Origin: JAWLGW01 sp964569055
GTDB lineage: Bacteria > Planctomycetota > J058
Assembly: GCA_964569055.1 (NCBI GenBank)
Contig: CAZMSZ010000032.1
Coordinates: 1-33,783 of the forward strand
Direction of reading: 5' to 3'
Length of the DNA stretch: 33,783 bases
Shown piece after piece: positions 8,277-15,851 of the stretch; positions within the stretch are counted from its first letter, which is position 1, and each line of letters begins with the position of its first letter. Both the position numbers and the translations under genes were made by a program. Under the pieces are notes generated by a model. The model was not told the DNA's origin. It ran no database searches and saw nothing but the letters and a program-made list of their open reading frames with translations.

Positions 8277-9593
8277 TCAGGCGCTCGGGTCGCGTCCGTA
8301 GAGGTCCTCGATCGCCCGGAACAGGTCGTGCCAGTCGGCGGCCAGCTCGTAGGCGCCGTGGCGCAGGACGCGGCGGCGGTTCTCGGTCGCGTGGGTCGCG
8401 TCGGCGAACACGATCACGGGCGGGCGCTCGCCCCAGGCGTTCACGCGCTCGAGCAGCCGCACCGCGTCGGGCACGCCGCCCTCGCGCCAGCCGTAGCGGC
8501 TGATGATCAGCAGCGCGTCGCGCCAGCGCGCGGGGTCGAGCGCCTCGGGCGCGGCGAGCCGCTCGACCTCGAGCCCGAGGGCGCGCAGGCGCTCGAGGCC
8601 GTAGCGCGTCCCCTCCTCGTCGGGGTCGACCCACACGATCCGGGGCGGGCCGTCGCCGCGTCGCAGCCCCGGCGCCTGGAGGATCGCGCGCAGGCGCCCC
8701 TCGACCGAGGTCCGGCGGTGGATCGCGCGCAGCCAGGCGTCGAACCCGGCGTAGCTGCCGTCCTTCACCTCGAACGGCAGCACCTCGATCCCCTCCGAGC
8801 AACGGAAGTACTCGCGCCACTCGGGGCCCTTGTCCTCGTGCACCGCGTACCACAGGGGCGCGTCGTCGGCGTCGCCCATCAGCGCGAGCACCTCGGAGCG
8901 CAGCTCGTTGAGGTAGGCGTCGGTGAACGACACACCGAGGAACAGCACGGTCCGCGTGGCGAACACCGCCCGCAGGAAGTCGGCGTAGCGGCGGTCGCCG
9001 TAGACGCGGCGGCGATAGTCCTCGCGCCCGAGCACGATCGGGTTGATCCCGGGGTCGCCGTTGGCGTCGCCGTGCAGCTTGATCACGCGGGCGCGCGGGC
9101 GGAAGGCCGGGTCGCTCCAGTCGACGCGCTCCCACCAGTGCAGCGGCGCGCGCAGCACCTCGCGGTACAGCGCGTCGGGGTCGCCGCCCTCGAGGCACGG
9201 GTCGTAGTTGGTGGTGAGCACCGCATCGAACGGGATCTCGCTGAGCAGGCGCGCCCGCTGCCCGACCACCTCCTCGCCCTTGCCGCGCGCCAGGCAGGCG
9301 AGCACCGCCTCCTCGAAGGCGCGCGGGTCGCCGCCGGCCTCCCGGATCAGCTCGTCGCGCAGGAGCTGGCCGATCCCCTCGATGTCGAGCGAGCCCTTGG
9401 CCTTGGCCAGCCAGGCCAGGATCGGCCGCGCGCGGGTGGCGTCCTCGATCCGGCGCGCGAGCGCCTCGAGCAGCTCGAGCCAGGGGCGGATCGCGGGGGC
9501 GGTGAAGCCGGCCCCCACGAACGCCACACACCGCCCCGCGAGCACCTCGTCGACGAGGCCCTGGGGGACCGAGCGGGCGGTGATCGGGTCCAC
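8277..9593 (-). CDS. SIR2-like NADase domain fused to a receiver-like domain; candidate defence effector
   Basis: 438 residues, GTG start 4 nt after AGGAGG. Residues about 15-260 form a SIR2-like domain: FVGAGF (25-30) for NAD binding, LTTNYD with Asn129, KLHGD with His174, and the closing LGVSFTDAYLNEL segment typical of the SIR2_2 type. Asn and His in these two motifs are the catalytic pair of known antiphage SIR2 NADases, and both are present. Residues about 315-435 look like a response-regulator receiver fold (RIVWVDPD at strand 1, DALLIISRY at strand 3, PPVIVFAD at strand 4, RRVLRHGAYEL before the last helix), but the phosphoacceptor aspartate at the end of strand 3 is not there, so it would be a pseudo-receiver. 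Inference: NAD-depleting abortive-infection protein with a sensing C-terminus. No partner defence gene is adjacent. A housekeeping role is possible. Confidence 0.8.
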   Translation of the reverse strand: MDPITARSVPQGLVDEVLAGRCVAFVGAGFTAPAIRPWLELLEALARRIEDATRARPILAWLAKAKGSLDIEGIGQLLRDELIREAGGDPRAFEEAVLACLARGKGEEVVGQRARLLSEIPFDAVLTTNYDPCLEGGDPDALYREVLRAPLHWWERVDWSDPAFRPRARVIKLHGDANGDPGINPIVLGREDYRRRVYGDRRYADFLRAVFATRTVLFLGVSFTDAYLNELRSEVLALMGDADDAPLWYAVHEDKGPEWREYFRCSEGIEVLPFEVKDGSYAGFDAWLRAIHRRTSVEGRLRAILQAPGLRRGDGPPRIVWVDPDEEGTRYGLERLRALGLEVERLAAPEALDPARWRDALLIISRYGWREGGVPDAVRLLERVNAWGERPPVIVFADATHATENRRRVLRHGAYELAADWHDLFRAIEDLYGRDPSA

Positions 9594-9610
9594 GGCGCCT
9601 CCTGCCCCGA

Positions 9611-9616
9611 TGCTAA
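9611..9616 (-). promoter_or_regulatory. Candidate -10 element (TAGCAT) for the SIR2-like gene
   Basis: TAGCAT on the minus strand, 18 bases before the GTG start, with the AGGAGG site between them. It is the same hexamer as upstream of the UPF0016 gene. No clear -35. Confidence 0.35.
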
Positions 9617-9657
9617 CGCGCCGCCAGCGCTCCGCCGGCCGTGGCGCGCGACGCGGG

Positions 9658-10146
9658 TCAGCGTAGGGCCAGGAGCGCGGCCACCACGATCGCGACCACG
9701 ATCAGCGCGGCGGCGACCATCCACAGGTACATGAACACGATCCCCGCCAGGCCGAGGCCGATCGCGCTCACGCCGAGGCGCAGGTCGCCGCCGCCCGCGA
9801 GCCCGCCCGCGGCCAGGAGCACCGCCAGGACGCCCAGCCCGATCACCACGCTCGGGACCCAGCGGTCCGGCCGGGCCTCCGGCTCGGGCGCCGGCTCGGG
9901 CGCGCCGCGCAGCGAGGACAGCGCGCGCCGCGCCATGCCGCGCGCGACCTCGCCCGCCGAGACCGGCTCGCGCTCGGGCCGCAGCGCGCTGGCCAGCCAG
10001 GGCGCCAGCGCCGCCCCGGCGAACGCGAGCGCGCCCACGACCAGGGCCACGACCCCGAGCGCGGTGACCCGCCTCGGCCGCGCCTCGCCCTCGGGTTGCG
10101 CCTCGCCCTCGGGTTGCGCGTCGGCGACCGCCTCCCCGTCCGTCAT
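9658..10146 (-). CDS. Small membrane protein of unknown function
   Basis: 162 residues from the ATG that follows an AGAGG site; a start nine codons upstream is less likely. It begins with an acidic stretch that carries a perfect six-residue duplication (EGEAQP twice), then a basic RPRR and a first membrane segment (about 27-50). A soluble part rich in Glu, Pro and Arg follows (about 51-95), then two or three further hydrophobic segments to the C-terminus (about 98-160). No domain is recognised. It lies 64 bases upstream of the SIR2-like gene on the same strand and could be in one unit with it, although the SIR2 gene seems to have its own -10 element. It is divergent from the MoxR operon. Confidence 0.7.
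   Translation of the reverse strand: MTDGEAVADAQPEGEAQPEGEARPRRVTALGVVALVVGALAFAGAALAPWLASALRPEREPVSAGEVARGMARRALSSLRGAPEPAPEPEARPDRWVPSVVIGLGVLAVLLAAGGLAGGGDLRLGVSAIGLGLAGIVFMYLWMVAAALIVVAIVVAALLALR
10081..10116. repeat. Perfect 18-bp tandem duplication inside the membrane-protein gene
   Basis: Two identical 18-base units (10081-10098 and 10099-10116, each beginning CGCCTCGCCCTC) give two copies of a six-residue Glu/Gly/Gln/Pro unit in the N-terminal tail. Identity at all 18 positions suggests a recent slippage event. Confidence 0.9.
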
Positions 10147-10174
10147 GGAGCACCTCTGCCGCTGAAGGCCCACC

Positions 10175-10180
10175 AGGGTA
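10175..10180 (-). promoter_or_regulatory. Candidate -10 element (TACCCT) for the membrane protein
   Basis: TACCCT on the minus strand, 28 bases before the ATG at 10146, in the divergent region shared with the MoxR operon. Part of the recurring TAnnnT set; no -35 recognised. Confidence 0.28.
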
Positions 10181-10298
10181 ACGGACGCTCCTCGCGCGCG
10201 TCACGCGCTCACCACGGACGACCGCTGGGAACTCGCGCCGGCCCTCGGGAGTGAGGAGATGGTCCGAGAAGCGTCTGGTGATTCAGGCGCTCCCCCGC

Positions 10299-10304
10299 TA
10301 CACT
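10299..10304 (+). promoter_or_regulatory. Candidate -10 element (TACACT) for the MoxR operon
   Basis: TACACT lies about 65 bases before the chosen moxR start, in an AT-richer spot of the divergent region. A weak TGGTGA stands 17 bases upstream as a possible -35. The leader would be about 60 nt. Confidence 0.35.
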
Positions 10305-10369
10305 TGCGCGCGCCGGGGGGAGCCCAGATCGCCGAGCAGCCGATCGATCTCGAGGAGGCGGATAGCCGC

Positions 10370-11422
10370 ATGTCCCCGCCGAGCCAGCCCCCCGCCGCGG
10401 TCCTCAGCGCGTCCGCTCCCTCCAACGGCCACCCGTCGAGCGTCCCACCCGAGGCGATCGCCCTGGTGCACGCCGTGCGCGAGCGGGTGGCGCAGGTCGT
10501 CGTCGGTCAGGAGGTCGTGGTCGAGCGCCTGCTCGTCGCGCTCCTCACCAGCGGCCACCTGCTGCTGCAGGGGATCCCGGGCCTCGCCAAGACGCTGCTG
10601 GTCCACGCGGTTGCCCGGGCGATCGACCTGCAGTTCCGCCGGATCCAGTTCACGATCGACCTGATGCCCTCGGACATCCTCGGCTCGCAGGTGCTCGACG
10701 AGCGGAGCGGCGCGTTCCGCACCGTGAAGGGCCCTGTGTTCACCAACATCCTGCTGGCGGACGAGATCAACCGCGCCGCCCCCAAGGTGCAGGGCGCGCT
10801 GCTCGAGGCCATGCAGGAGCGCAACGTCACGATCGCCGACGAGACGTTCCGCCTGCCGGTCCCGTTCCTGGTGATCGCGACGCAGAACCCCGTCGAGCAG
10901 AGCGGCACGTTCGAGCTCCCCGAGGCGCAGCTCGACCGGTTCATGCTGTGCCACCGCCTCGACTACCCGACCCGCGAGGAGGAGCGCGAGGTGCTGCGGC
11001 GGAACCTCAAGCTCGGCCTGCGCAAGGAGGGCGCGGGCGCCGTGGCGCGCACCGAGTTCGACGCCGTCCCCGACCAGCCCGTCGGCTCGGCGGCCGACCT
11101 GGTCCTCGCCATGGAGGCGGTGCAGGCCGTCCACGTCAGCGACGTGTTCGTCGACCACGTGGTCGAGCTGGTCGACCGCACCCGCCGGCACCCGGCCCTC
11201 GACCTCGGCTGCAGCCCGCGGGCCGGGATCGCGCTCACCCGCGCCGCCCGCGCCCGCGCGCTGATCCACGGGCGCGACTACGTGGTGCCCGAGGACCTGT
11301 TCGCGCTGGCCGAGGACGTGGTGCTGCACCGGATCCGGCTCACCTACGAGGCGCTGGCCGACGGCCGCACCGGGCGCGAGGTCCTGGCCGAGCTGTTGGA
11401 CGACCTCGGCGAAGCGCGGTAG
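10370..11422 (+). CDS. MoxR-type AAA+ ATPase
   Basis: 350 residues from an ATG with GAGGAGG 11 nt upstream; an in-frame ATG 37 codons earlier exists but lies across the candidate promoter region. The MoxR Walker A variant GIPGLAKT is at about 68-75, Walker B ADEINRA with Asp131, sensor 1 at IATQNPVEQSGTFELPEAQLDRF, and the AAA lid region follows (CSPRAGIALTRAARARA). These are the family landmarks of the AAA_3/MoxR group, cytoplasmic chaperone-like ATPases that act on VWA-domain partners encoded next to them. Here it heads a seven-gene unit with DUF58 and two VWA genes, the usual context. The stop is 7 bases before the next start. Confidence 0.93.
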   Translation: MSPPSQPPAAVLSASAPSNGHPSSVPPEAIALVHAVRERVAQVVVGQEVVVERLLVALLTSGHLLLQGIPGLAKTLLVHAVARAIDLQFRRIQFTIDLMPSDILGSQVLDERSGAFRTVKGPVFTNILLADEINRAAPKVQGALLEAMQERNVTIADETFRLPVPFLVIATQNPVEQSGTFELPEAQLDRFMLCHRLDYPTREEEREVLRRNLKLGLRKEGAGAVARTEFDAVPDQPVGSAADLVLAMEAVQAVHVSDVFVDHVVELVDRTRRHPALDLGCSPRAGIALTRAARARALIHGRDYVVPEDLFALAEDVVLHRIRLTYEALADGRTGREVLAELLDDLGEAR

Positions 11423-11429
11423 CCGCGCC

Positions 11430-12290
11430 GTGGAGCTCGAGCTCGCGCGCGAGGGCGTCCCCGACGCCCGCCAGTTCGAGGTGGCGATCCGGCGCCTGGC
11501 CGACGGCCTGGCCTACGGCGCGGACCGCTCCCCGTTCGTGGGCGCCGGGATCGAGTACGTGCAGTCGCGCCGCTACCAGCCTGGCGACCCGGTGCGCGCC
11601 ATCGACTGGCGGGTGACCGCCCGCACGGGGCGGCCGCACGTCAAGGAGTACGAGGCCCCGCGCCGGGTCCCCGCCTACCTGCTGGTCGACACCTCGGCCT
11701 CCATGACGGTCGCCTCCGGCCCGCGCAGCAAGTACGCGGTCGCGGTCCAGCTCGCCGGCGGCCTGGCGCTGGCCTGCCTCGACCGCGCCAGCCCGGTGGG
11801 CGTGCTCGGGGCGGGGGAGCGCGCGCTCCACATTCGCCCCAGCATGTCGCGGGCGCAGGTGCTGCAGTGGCTCCACCTGCTCCGCCGCTACCGGGTGGAC
11901 GAGGGCACCACCCTGGCCCGGCGGGTGACCGAGCTCGGCCCGACCCTCACCGAGCGGGCGCTGGTGTTCGTGCTGAGCGACCTGCACGACCCGCCCGCCC
12001 TGCCGGTCCTCAAGCGGCTGGCCCAGGCCCACGACGTGGTCGCGCTGCAGCTCGTCGACCCGGCCGAGGAGGGCCTGGCGGGCGGCGGCTTCCTGCGCGC
12101 GCAGGAGGTCGAGACGGGGCGCGCGCTGGTGGCGCCCGCGCGGCGCCGCTGGGTCGACGCCGACGCGATCGGGCGCGACCTGCGCCGCGGCGCGGTCGAC
12201 CACCTCGCGATCCGGGTGGACCAGCCGTTCGTGCACCGGCTGCGCCACTTCCTGCGCGCCCGCGGGCTGCTCGGCCGGGGGGCGCGGTGA
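11430..12290 (+). CDS. DUF58 domain protein (VWA-like)
   Basis: 286 residues from a GTG 7 bases after the moxR stop. It has the DUF58 signature in order: YQPGDPVRAIDWRVTART, HVKEYE, then LLVDTSASM, where D87-x-S89-x-S91 matches the first metal-ion (MIDAS) motif of VWA domains; VLSDLHDP closes the domain. Length is near the family norm. DUF58 proteins are the regular partner of MoxR ATPases, and the gene order supports that. It has no signal peptide or membrane segment, so it should be cytoplasmic. Its TGA overlaps the next GTG by four bases, indicating translational coupling. Confidence 0.92.
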   Translation: MELELAREGVPDARQFEVAIRRLADGLAYGADRSPFVGAGIEYVQSRRYQPGDPVRAIDWRVTARTGRPHVKEYEAPRRVPAYLLVDTSASMTVASGPRSKYAVAVQLAGGLALACLDRASPVGVLGAGERALHIRPSMSRAQVLQWLHLLRRYRVDEGTTLARRVTELGPTLTERALVFVLSDLHDPPALPVLKRLAQAHDVVALQLVDPAEEGLAGGGFLRAQEVETGRALVAPARRRWVDADAIGRDLRRGAVDHLAIRVDQPFVHRLRHFLRARGLLGRGAR

Positions 12291-13144
12291 GCGCGCGCGC
12301 CGCGACGCTCGGGGCGCTGCTGGCGGCGTTCGTCCTCCTCGGCGCGCCGCGCGCGCGGGCCGAGGAGCCGGCGCCGCTGCTCGAGCTCGGCCTGGGGCTG
12401 TCGGGCAAGCTCGAGGAGCTGGTCCTCCCCGGCCCCGAGCTGGTGGTGCGCGAGCAGGACCGCGACGCGCCGCTGATCGCGCGGATCCTCTCGGTCTCGC
12501 CGCACGGGACGGCGCGCCGCTACACGATCGAGGTCTACGGGCTCGAGCCCGGCCGCTACGACCTCGGCGAGCTGCTCGCCCGCCCCGACGGGAGCGCGCC
12601 CGAGGGGCTGCCGCCGCTCCCGATCGCGATCGTCGACCCGCTCCCGCCGGGCCGGGTCGAGCCGAACCCGCTCCAGCCGGCGGCGCTCCCCTGGGTGGGC
12701 GGCTATCGGCTGTGGCTCGCCGCCGGCCTGTTCGTGTGGCTGGGCGGGCTGGTCGCCGCCTCGGTCGTGGCGCGCCGGCGCGCGCGGTCCGCCGCGCGAG
12801 CGGCCGAGGACGAGCGCGCACCCAGCCTGGCGGCGCGCCTGCGTCCGCTGGTGAGCGAGGCGCGCGCCGGGCGGCTCGACCCCGCCGGGCAGGCGCGCCT
12901 CGAGCGCCTGCTGATCGCGGCCTGGCGCCGGCGCCTCGACCTCGGGGACGCGCGCCCCGCGGCGGCGCTCGCCGCGCTGCGCGCCGAGCCCGAGGCGGGG
13001 GCGCTGCTGCGCGCGCTCGAGGCCTGGCTCCACCAGCCGCCCGGGCGGGCCGACCCGGTCGACCTCGACGCCCTGCTCGCGCCCTACGAGCGGCTCGACG
13101 ACGCGGCCTGGGGGCCCGAGCCGGGCGAGGAGGGCGCGGCGTGA
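12287..13144 (+). CDS. Secreted/membrane protein of the MoxR operon (DUF4381-like position)
   Basis: 285 residues from a GTG within a GTGA overlap with the DUF58 stop. It begins with a cleavable signal peptide (hydrophobic 5-20, cleavage likely after ARA near residue 25). A soluble domain of about 110 residues follows, then one membrane segment (about 143-165) with a basic RRRARS stop-transfer, and a helical cytoplasmic tail of about 115 residues. The topology and gene order (after DUF58, before the VWA genes) match the small membrane proteins such as DUF4381 members found in Bat-type operons; the sequence itself I cannot assign with certainty. Its stop again overlaps the next GTG. Confidence 0.78.
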   Translation: MSARAATLGALLAAFVLLGAPRARAEEPAPLLELGLGLSGKLEELVLPGPELVVREQDRDAPLIARILSVSPHGTARRYTIEVYGLEPGRYDLGELLARPDGSAPEGLPPLPIAIVDPLPPGRVEPNPLQPAALPWVGGYRLWLAAGLFVWLGGLVAASVVARRRARSAARAAEDERAPSLAARLRPLVSEARAGRLDPAGQARLERLLIAAWRRRLDLGDARPAAALAALRAEPEAGALLRALEAWLHQPPGRADPVDLDALLAPYERLDDAAWGPEPGEEGAA

Positions 13145-14061
13145 CGCTCGCCTTCGCGCATCCCTGGGTGCTGCTCCTGCTCCCGCTCCCGCTCGCGCTG
13201 CTGGTGTGGGTGTGGCGCGGCCGCGGGCGTCGGGTGGCGCTCCCGCTCGACCACGCCGCGGCGGCGCCGGGGCGCGGCTGGCGCCTGCTGCTCGACGCGG
13301 TCGCCTCGCTGCCGCCGCTGGCGCTCGCCGCCGCGATCGTGCTCCTGGCCGGCCCGCTCCGCTGGGGCGAGCCCAAGGCGAAGCGCGCGCTCACCAACAT
13401 CGAGTTCTGCGTCGACGTCTCGTGCAGCATGACGGCCGAGTTCGGCGAGGGCACCCGCTACGACGCCTCCATGGTGGCGATCAACGAGTTCCTCGACTAC
13501 CGCGAGGGCGACGCGTTCGGCCTGACGATCTTCGGCAACCAGGTCCTGCACTGGGTGCCGCTCACCTCCGACGCCAGCGCGTTTCGCTGCGCGCCGCCCT
13601 TCCTGCGCCCCGAGCGGCTGCCGTACTGGTTCGGCGGCACCGAGATCGGCAAGGCCCTGCGCGCCTGCCGCGACGTGCTGGTCGCCCGCGAGGAGGGCGA
13701 CCGGATGGTGATCCTGATCTCCGACGGCTGGAGCGCCGACCTGTACGGCGGCAACGACGTCAAGGTCGCCGAGGAGCTCGCGGCCGAGGGGATCGCGGTC
13801 TACGCCGTTCACGTGGCCGAGGGCGAGGTGCCCGTCGAGGTGCAGACCATCGCCGACTCGACCGGCGGGCGGGTGTTCGGCGCGGGCGACCCCGCGGCGC
13901 TGACCGAGGTGTTCAAGGCGATCGACGCCATGCGGCCGGTGCGCCTCCAGCGGAGCATTCCCGAGGCCATGGACCACTTCGCCCCCGCCGCCGGGGTGGG
14001 GCTGTCGCTCCTGGCGCTCGGCCTGCTCGGCGGGCTGGGGCTGAGGTACTCGCCGTGGTAG
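13141..14061 (+). CDS. VWA-domain membrane protein, BatA-like
   Basis: 306 residues from GTG, overlapping the previous stop as GTGA. Two N-terminal membrane segments (HPWVLLLLPLPLALLVWVW, then LPPLALAAAIVLLAGP) precede a VWA domain with an intact MIDAS: D92-V-S-C-S96, the Thr of FGGTEIGKAL, and ISDGWS. A C-terminal hydrophobic segment (about 283-303) completes the BatA topology. Such proteins sit in the inner membrane with the VWA domain outside the cytoplasm and act with MoxR ATPases. The start HPW at the N-terminus is typical of the aerotolerance (BatA/BatB) proteins. It overlaps the next gene by seven bases. Confidence 0.9.
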   Translation: MTLAFAHPWVLLLLPLPLALLVWVWRGRGRRVALPLDHAAAAPGRGWRLLLDAVASLPPLALAAAIVLLAGPLRWGEPKAKRALTNIEFCVDVSCSMTAEFGEGTRYDASMVAINEFLDYREGDAFGLTIFGNQVLHWVPLTSDASAFRCAPPFLRPERLPYWFGGTEIGKALRACRDVLVAREEGDRMVILISDGWSADLYGGNDVKVAEELAAEGIAVYAVHVAEGEVPVEVQTIADSTGGRVFGAGDPAALTEVFKAIDAMRPVRLQRSIPEAMDHFAPAAGVGLSLLALGLLGGLGLRYSPW

Positions 14062-15089
14062 CCGAGCTCGCCGCGCTGGCCGCCGCCGTGCTCGCCGCCT
14101 GCGGCGAGCTGCTCCACGCGCCCCGCGTGCGGCGCGTGGCGCGCCTGGCCTTCGGCCCCAGCGGCCGCCCGCGCGCCTGGACCCTGCTGGCGCCCTTCCT
14201 GCGCGTGGCCGCCGCCGCCGCGCTGGCCTGGGGCCTGGTGACGTTGATCCTGCTCCCGCCGGAGGTCCACCAGGCCGAGGCCACCCCGCCCGGGCGCGAG
14301 CGCCACGTGGTGCTGGTGCTCGACGTCTCGCCCAGCATGCGCCTCGAGGACGCCGGCCCCGAGCTGAAGGAGGGGCGCCTGCGGCGCGTGAGCGCCCTGG
14401 TGCGCAGCTTCTTTCAGCGCGTCTCGGCCGAGCAGTTCCGGGTCAGCGTGGTCGCGGTCTACACCGGCGCGATCCCGGTGGTCGAGGACACGCGCGACTT
14501 CGAGGTCGTGCGGAACATCCTCGAGGACCTGCCCATGCACTACGCCTTCAAGGCCGGCGAGACGAACCTGTTCGCCGGGCTGGAGGAGGCGGCGCGGCTC
14601 GCGCGCCCCTGGGACCCGCGCAGCGCCACGGTGGTCGTGCTCAGCGACGGCGACACGGTGCCGTCGAGCGGCATGCCGCGCATGCCCGCCTCGGTGCACG
14701 GCGTGCTCGTGGTCGGGGTCGGCGACCATCGCACCGGCAAGTGGATCGACGGGCGCCAGTCGCGCCAGGACGTGGCGACCTTGCGCCAGATCGCGACCCG
14801 CCTGGGCGGGGTCTACGTGGACGGCAACAAGCGGCACATCCCCTCCGACGTCCTCGACGTCGTGGTCGGCCGGATCGAGGAGAGCGCCTTCGAGCGGCTC
14901 ACGCGCCGCGAGTACGCCCTGATCGCGGTCGGCGCCGGCGCGCTGGCGCTCGCGCTGTTGCCCCTGGCCCTGCAGCTCCTCGGCACCGGCTGGCCGCCGG
15001 GCGCGCCCCTCCGGCGCGCCGCGGCCCCGAGCGCCGCCCCCGCTCCGACTCCACGCACACCAACCGCTTCATCGGGAGCACGTTCATGA
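14055..15089 (+). CDS. Second VWA-domain membrane protein, BatB-like
   Basis: 344 residues from a GTG seven bases inside the preceding gene. Two hydrophobic segments (about 2-17 and 49-72) precede a VWA domain with MIDAS D90-V-S-P-S94, Thr in GETNLFAGLE and LSDGDTV. A late membrane segment (about 283-307) is followed by a short Pro/Ala/Thr-rich tail. It differs from its upstream neighbour in sequence but shares the plan, as BatA and BatB do. The TGA overlaps the next ATG by four bases (ATGA). Confidence 0.9.
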   Translation: MVAELAALAAAVLAACGELLHAPRVRRVARLAFGPSGRPRAWTLLAPFLRVAAAAALAWGLVTLILLPPEVHQAEATPPGRERHVVLVLDVSPSMRLEDAGPELKEGRLRRVSALVRSFFQRVSAEQFRVSVVAVYTGAIPVVEDTRDFEVVRNILEDLPMHYAFKAGETNLFAGLEEAARLARPWDPRSATVVVLSDGDTVPSSGMPRMPASVHGVLVVGVGDHRTGKWIDGRQSRQDVATLRQIATRLGGVYVDGNKRHIPSDVLDVVVGRIEESAFERLTRREYALIAVGAGALALALLPLALQLLGTGWPPGAPLRRAAAPSAAPAPTPRTPTASSGARS

Positions 15090-15670
15090 GAGCGATCTTC
15101 CTCACGATCTGGGTGGCGTTGCCCTTGGGCGCGCTCGCCTACCACTACGGGCCGGGCCAGGAGCGCCTGCAGCTCGACCACGTGCACGACCAGCTCGCGG
15201 TCGGGCGCGCCCACGCCCGGGCGGGGCGCCACGCCGAGGCGGCGGCGGCGTTCGAGGAGGCGCTCCGCCTGCTCCCGCCCGGCCACGAGCGCCAGGCGCG
15301 CCCGATCCGGGTGGAGCGGGCCCGGGCCTGGATGGAGAGCAGCCGGCTCCCCGACGCGCGCGAGGACCTCGACGCGCTCATGGCCGAGCTCGAGGAGGAC
15401 CCCAGCGCCGACCCCGCGCTGGTGGCGAGCGCGCGGCGCGCGCTGGCGAGCGCCGCCTACTACACCACCTGGCTGATGCGCCTGGAGGGGCTCGAGCGCG
15501 AGCTGTGGGAGCCCGAGATCGAGGTCGCGCGCCAGCACTACCGGCTGCTCGCCGAGGAGGCCACGAGCGAGCCGGAGCGCAGCAGCGCCGCCGCCGACCT
15601 CGCCGCGGCGATCCGGCTCGCGCGCATGGACCTGACCGAGCTGCAGGGCCTGCCGCTGCCCAACCAATGA
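15086..15670 (+). CDS. TPR-type membrane protein of the Bat operon (BatC-like), possibly interrupted by UGA
   Basis: 194 residues from the ATG that overlaps the VWA stop. An N-terminal hydrophobic anchor or signal (residues 2-18) is followed by helical repeats of TPR type (ADQLAVGRAHARAGRHAEAAA-like pattern from about residue 38; AFEEALRLLPPG; then further helix pairs). This is the place of BatC, a TPR protein, in the known operon order. The frame stops at TGA 15668-15670 but remains open for another 42 codons with strongly coding-like codon use and a Lys/Gly tail (see the next entry). Either the protein ends here, or the annotated end is premature. The gap to the next gene, 181 bases, is much wider than the overlaps elsewhere in the operon. 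Confidence 0.78.
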   Translation: MRAIFLTIWVALPLGALAYHYGPGQERLQLDHVHDQLAVGRAHARAGRHAEAAAAFEEALRLLPPGHERQARPIRVERARAWMESSRLPDAREDLDALMAELEEDPSADPALVASARRALASAAYYTTWLMRLEGLERELWEPEIEVARQHYRLLAEEATSEPERSSAAADLAAAIRLARMDLTELQGLPLPNQ

Positions 15671-15799
15671 AGCGGCTGCGGGAGCGGCCGCGGTCGCGGC
15701 CAACGCAGCAAGGGCAAGGGCAAGGGCAACGGCGGCAAGCAGCCCGAGGACGCGCGCGGGGCGAGCGCCGGGCCGCCCGCGGACGACGAGGGTAGCTAG
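15671..15799 (+). other. In-frame open tail after the TPR stop codon
   Basis: Directly after TGA, the same frame continues for 42 codons to TAG at 15797-15799. In it 39 of 42 third positions are G or C, against 30 of 42 in the frame of the small overlapping ATG frame at 15667. The encoded tail contains SKGKGKGNGGK and ends PPADDEGS, a low-complexity tail such as TPR proteins often carry. It includes the short run of GGGCAA units (15711-15729). It could be the true C-terminus read through UGA, a decayed end, or the result of a sequence error. Confidence 0.4.
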
Positions 15800-15851
15800 G
15801 CGAGGGCGGACGCACCCGACGCGCTCGATCGACGGACTCGAGAGGACAGCC

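Noticed and set aside
8277..10146. A complete known defence system such as Thoeris
   Set aside because: A SIR2 domain is present, but there is no TIR gene, and the C-terminal domain does not look like the sensing domain of ThsA.
15667..15795. Small Arg/Gln-rich frame starting with ATG at the TPR stop
   Set aside because: Only 30 of 42 third positions are G/C, against 39 of 42 for the in-frame tail, so the tail is the better coding candidate.
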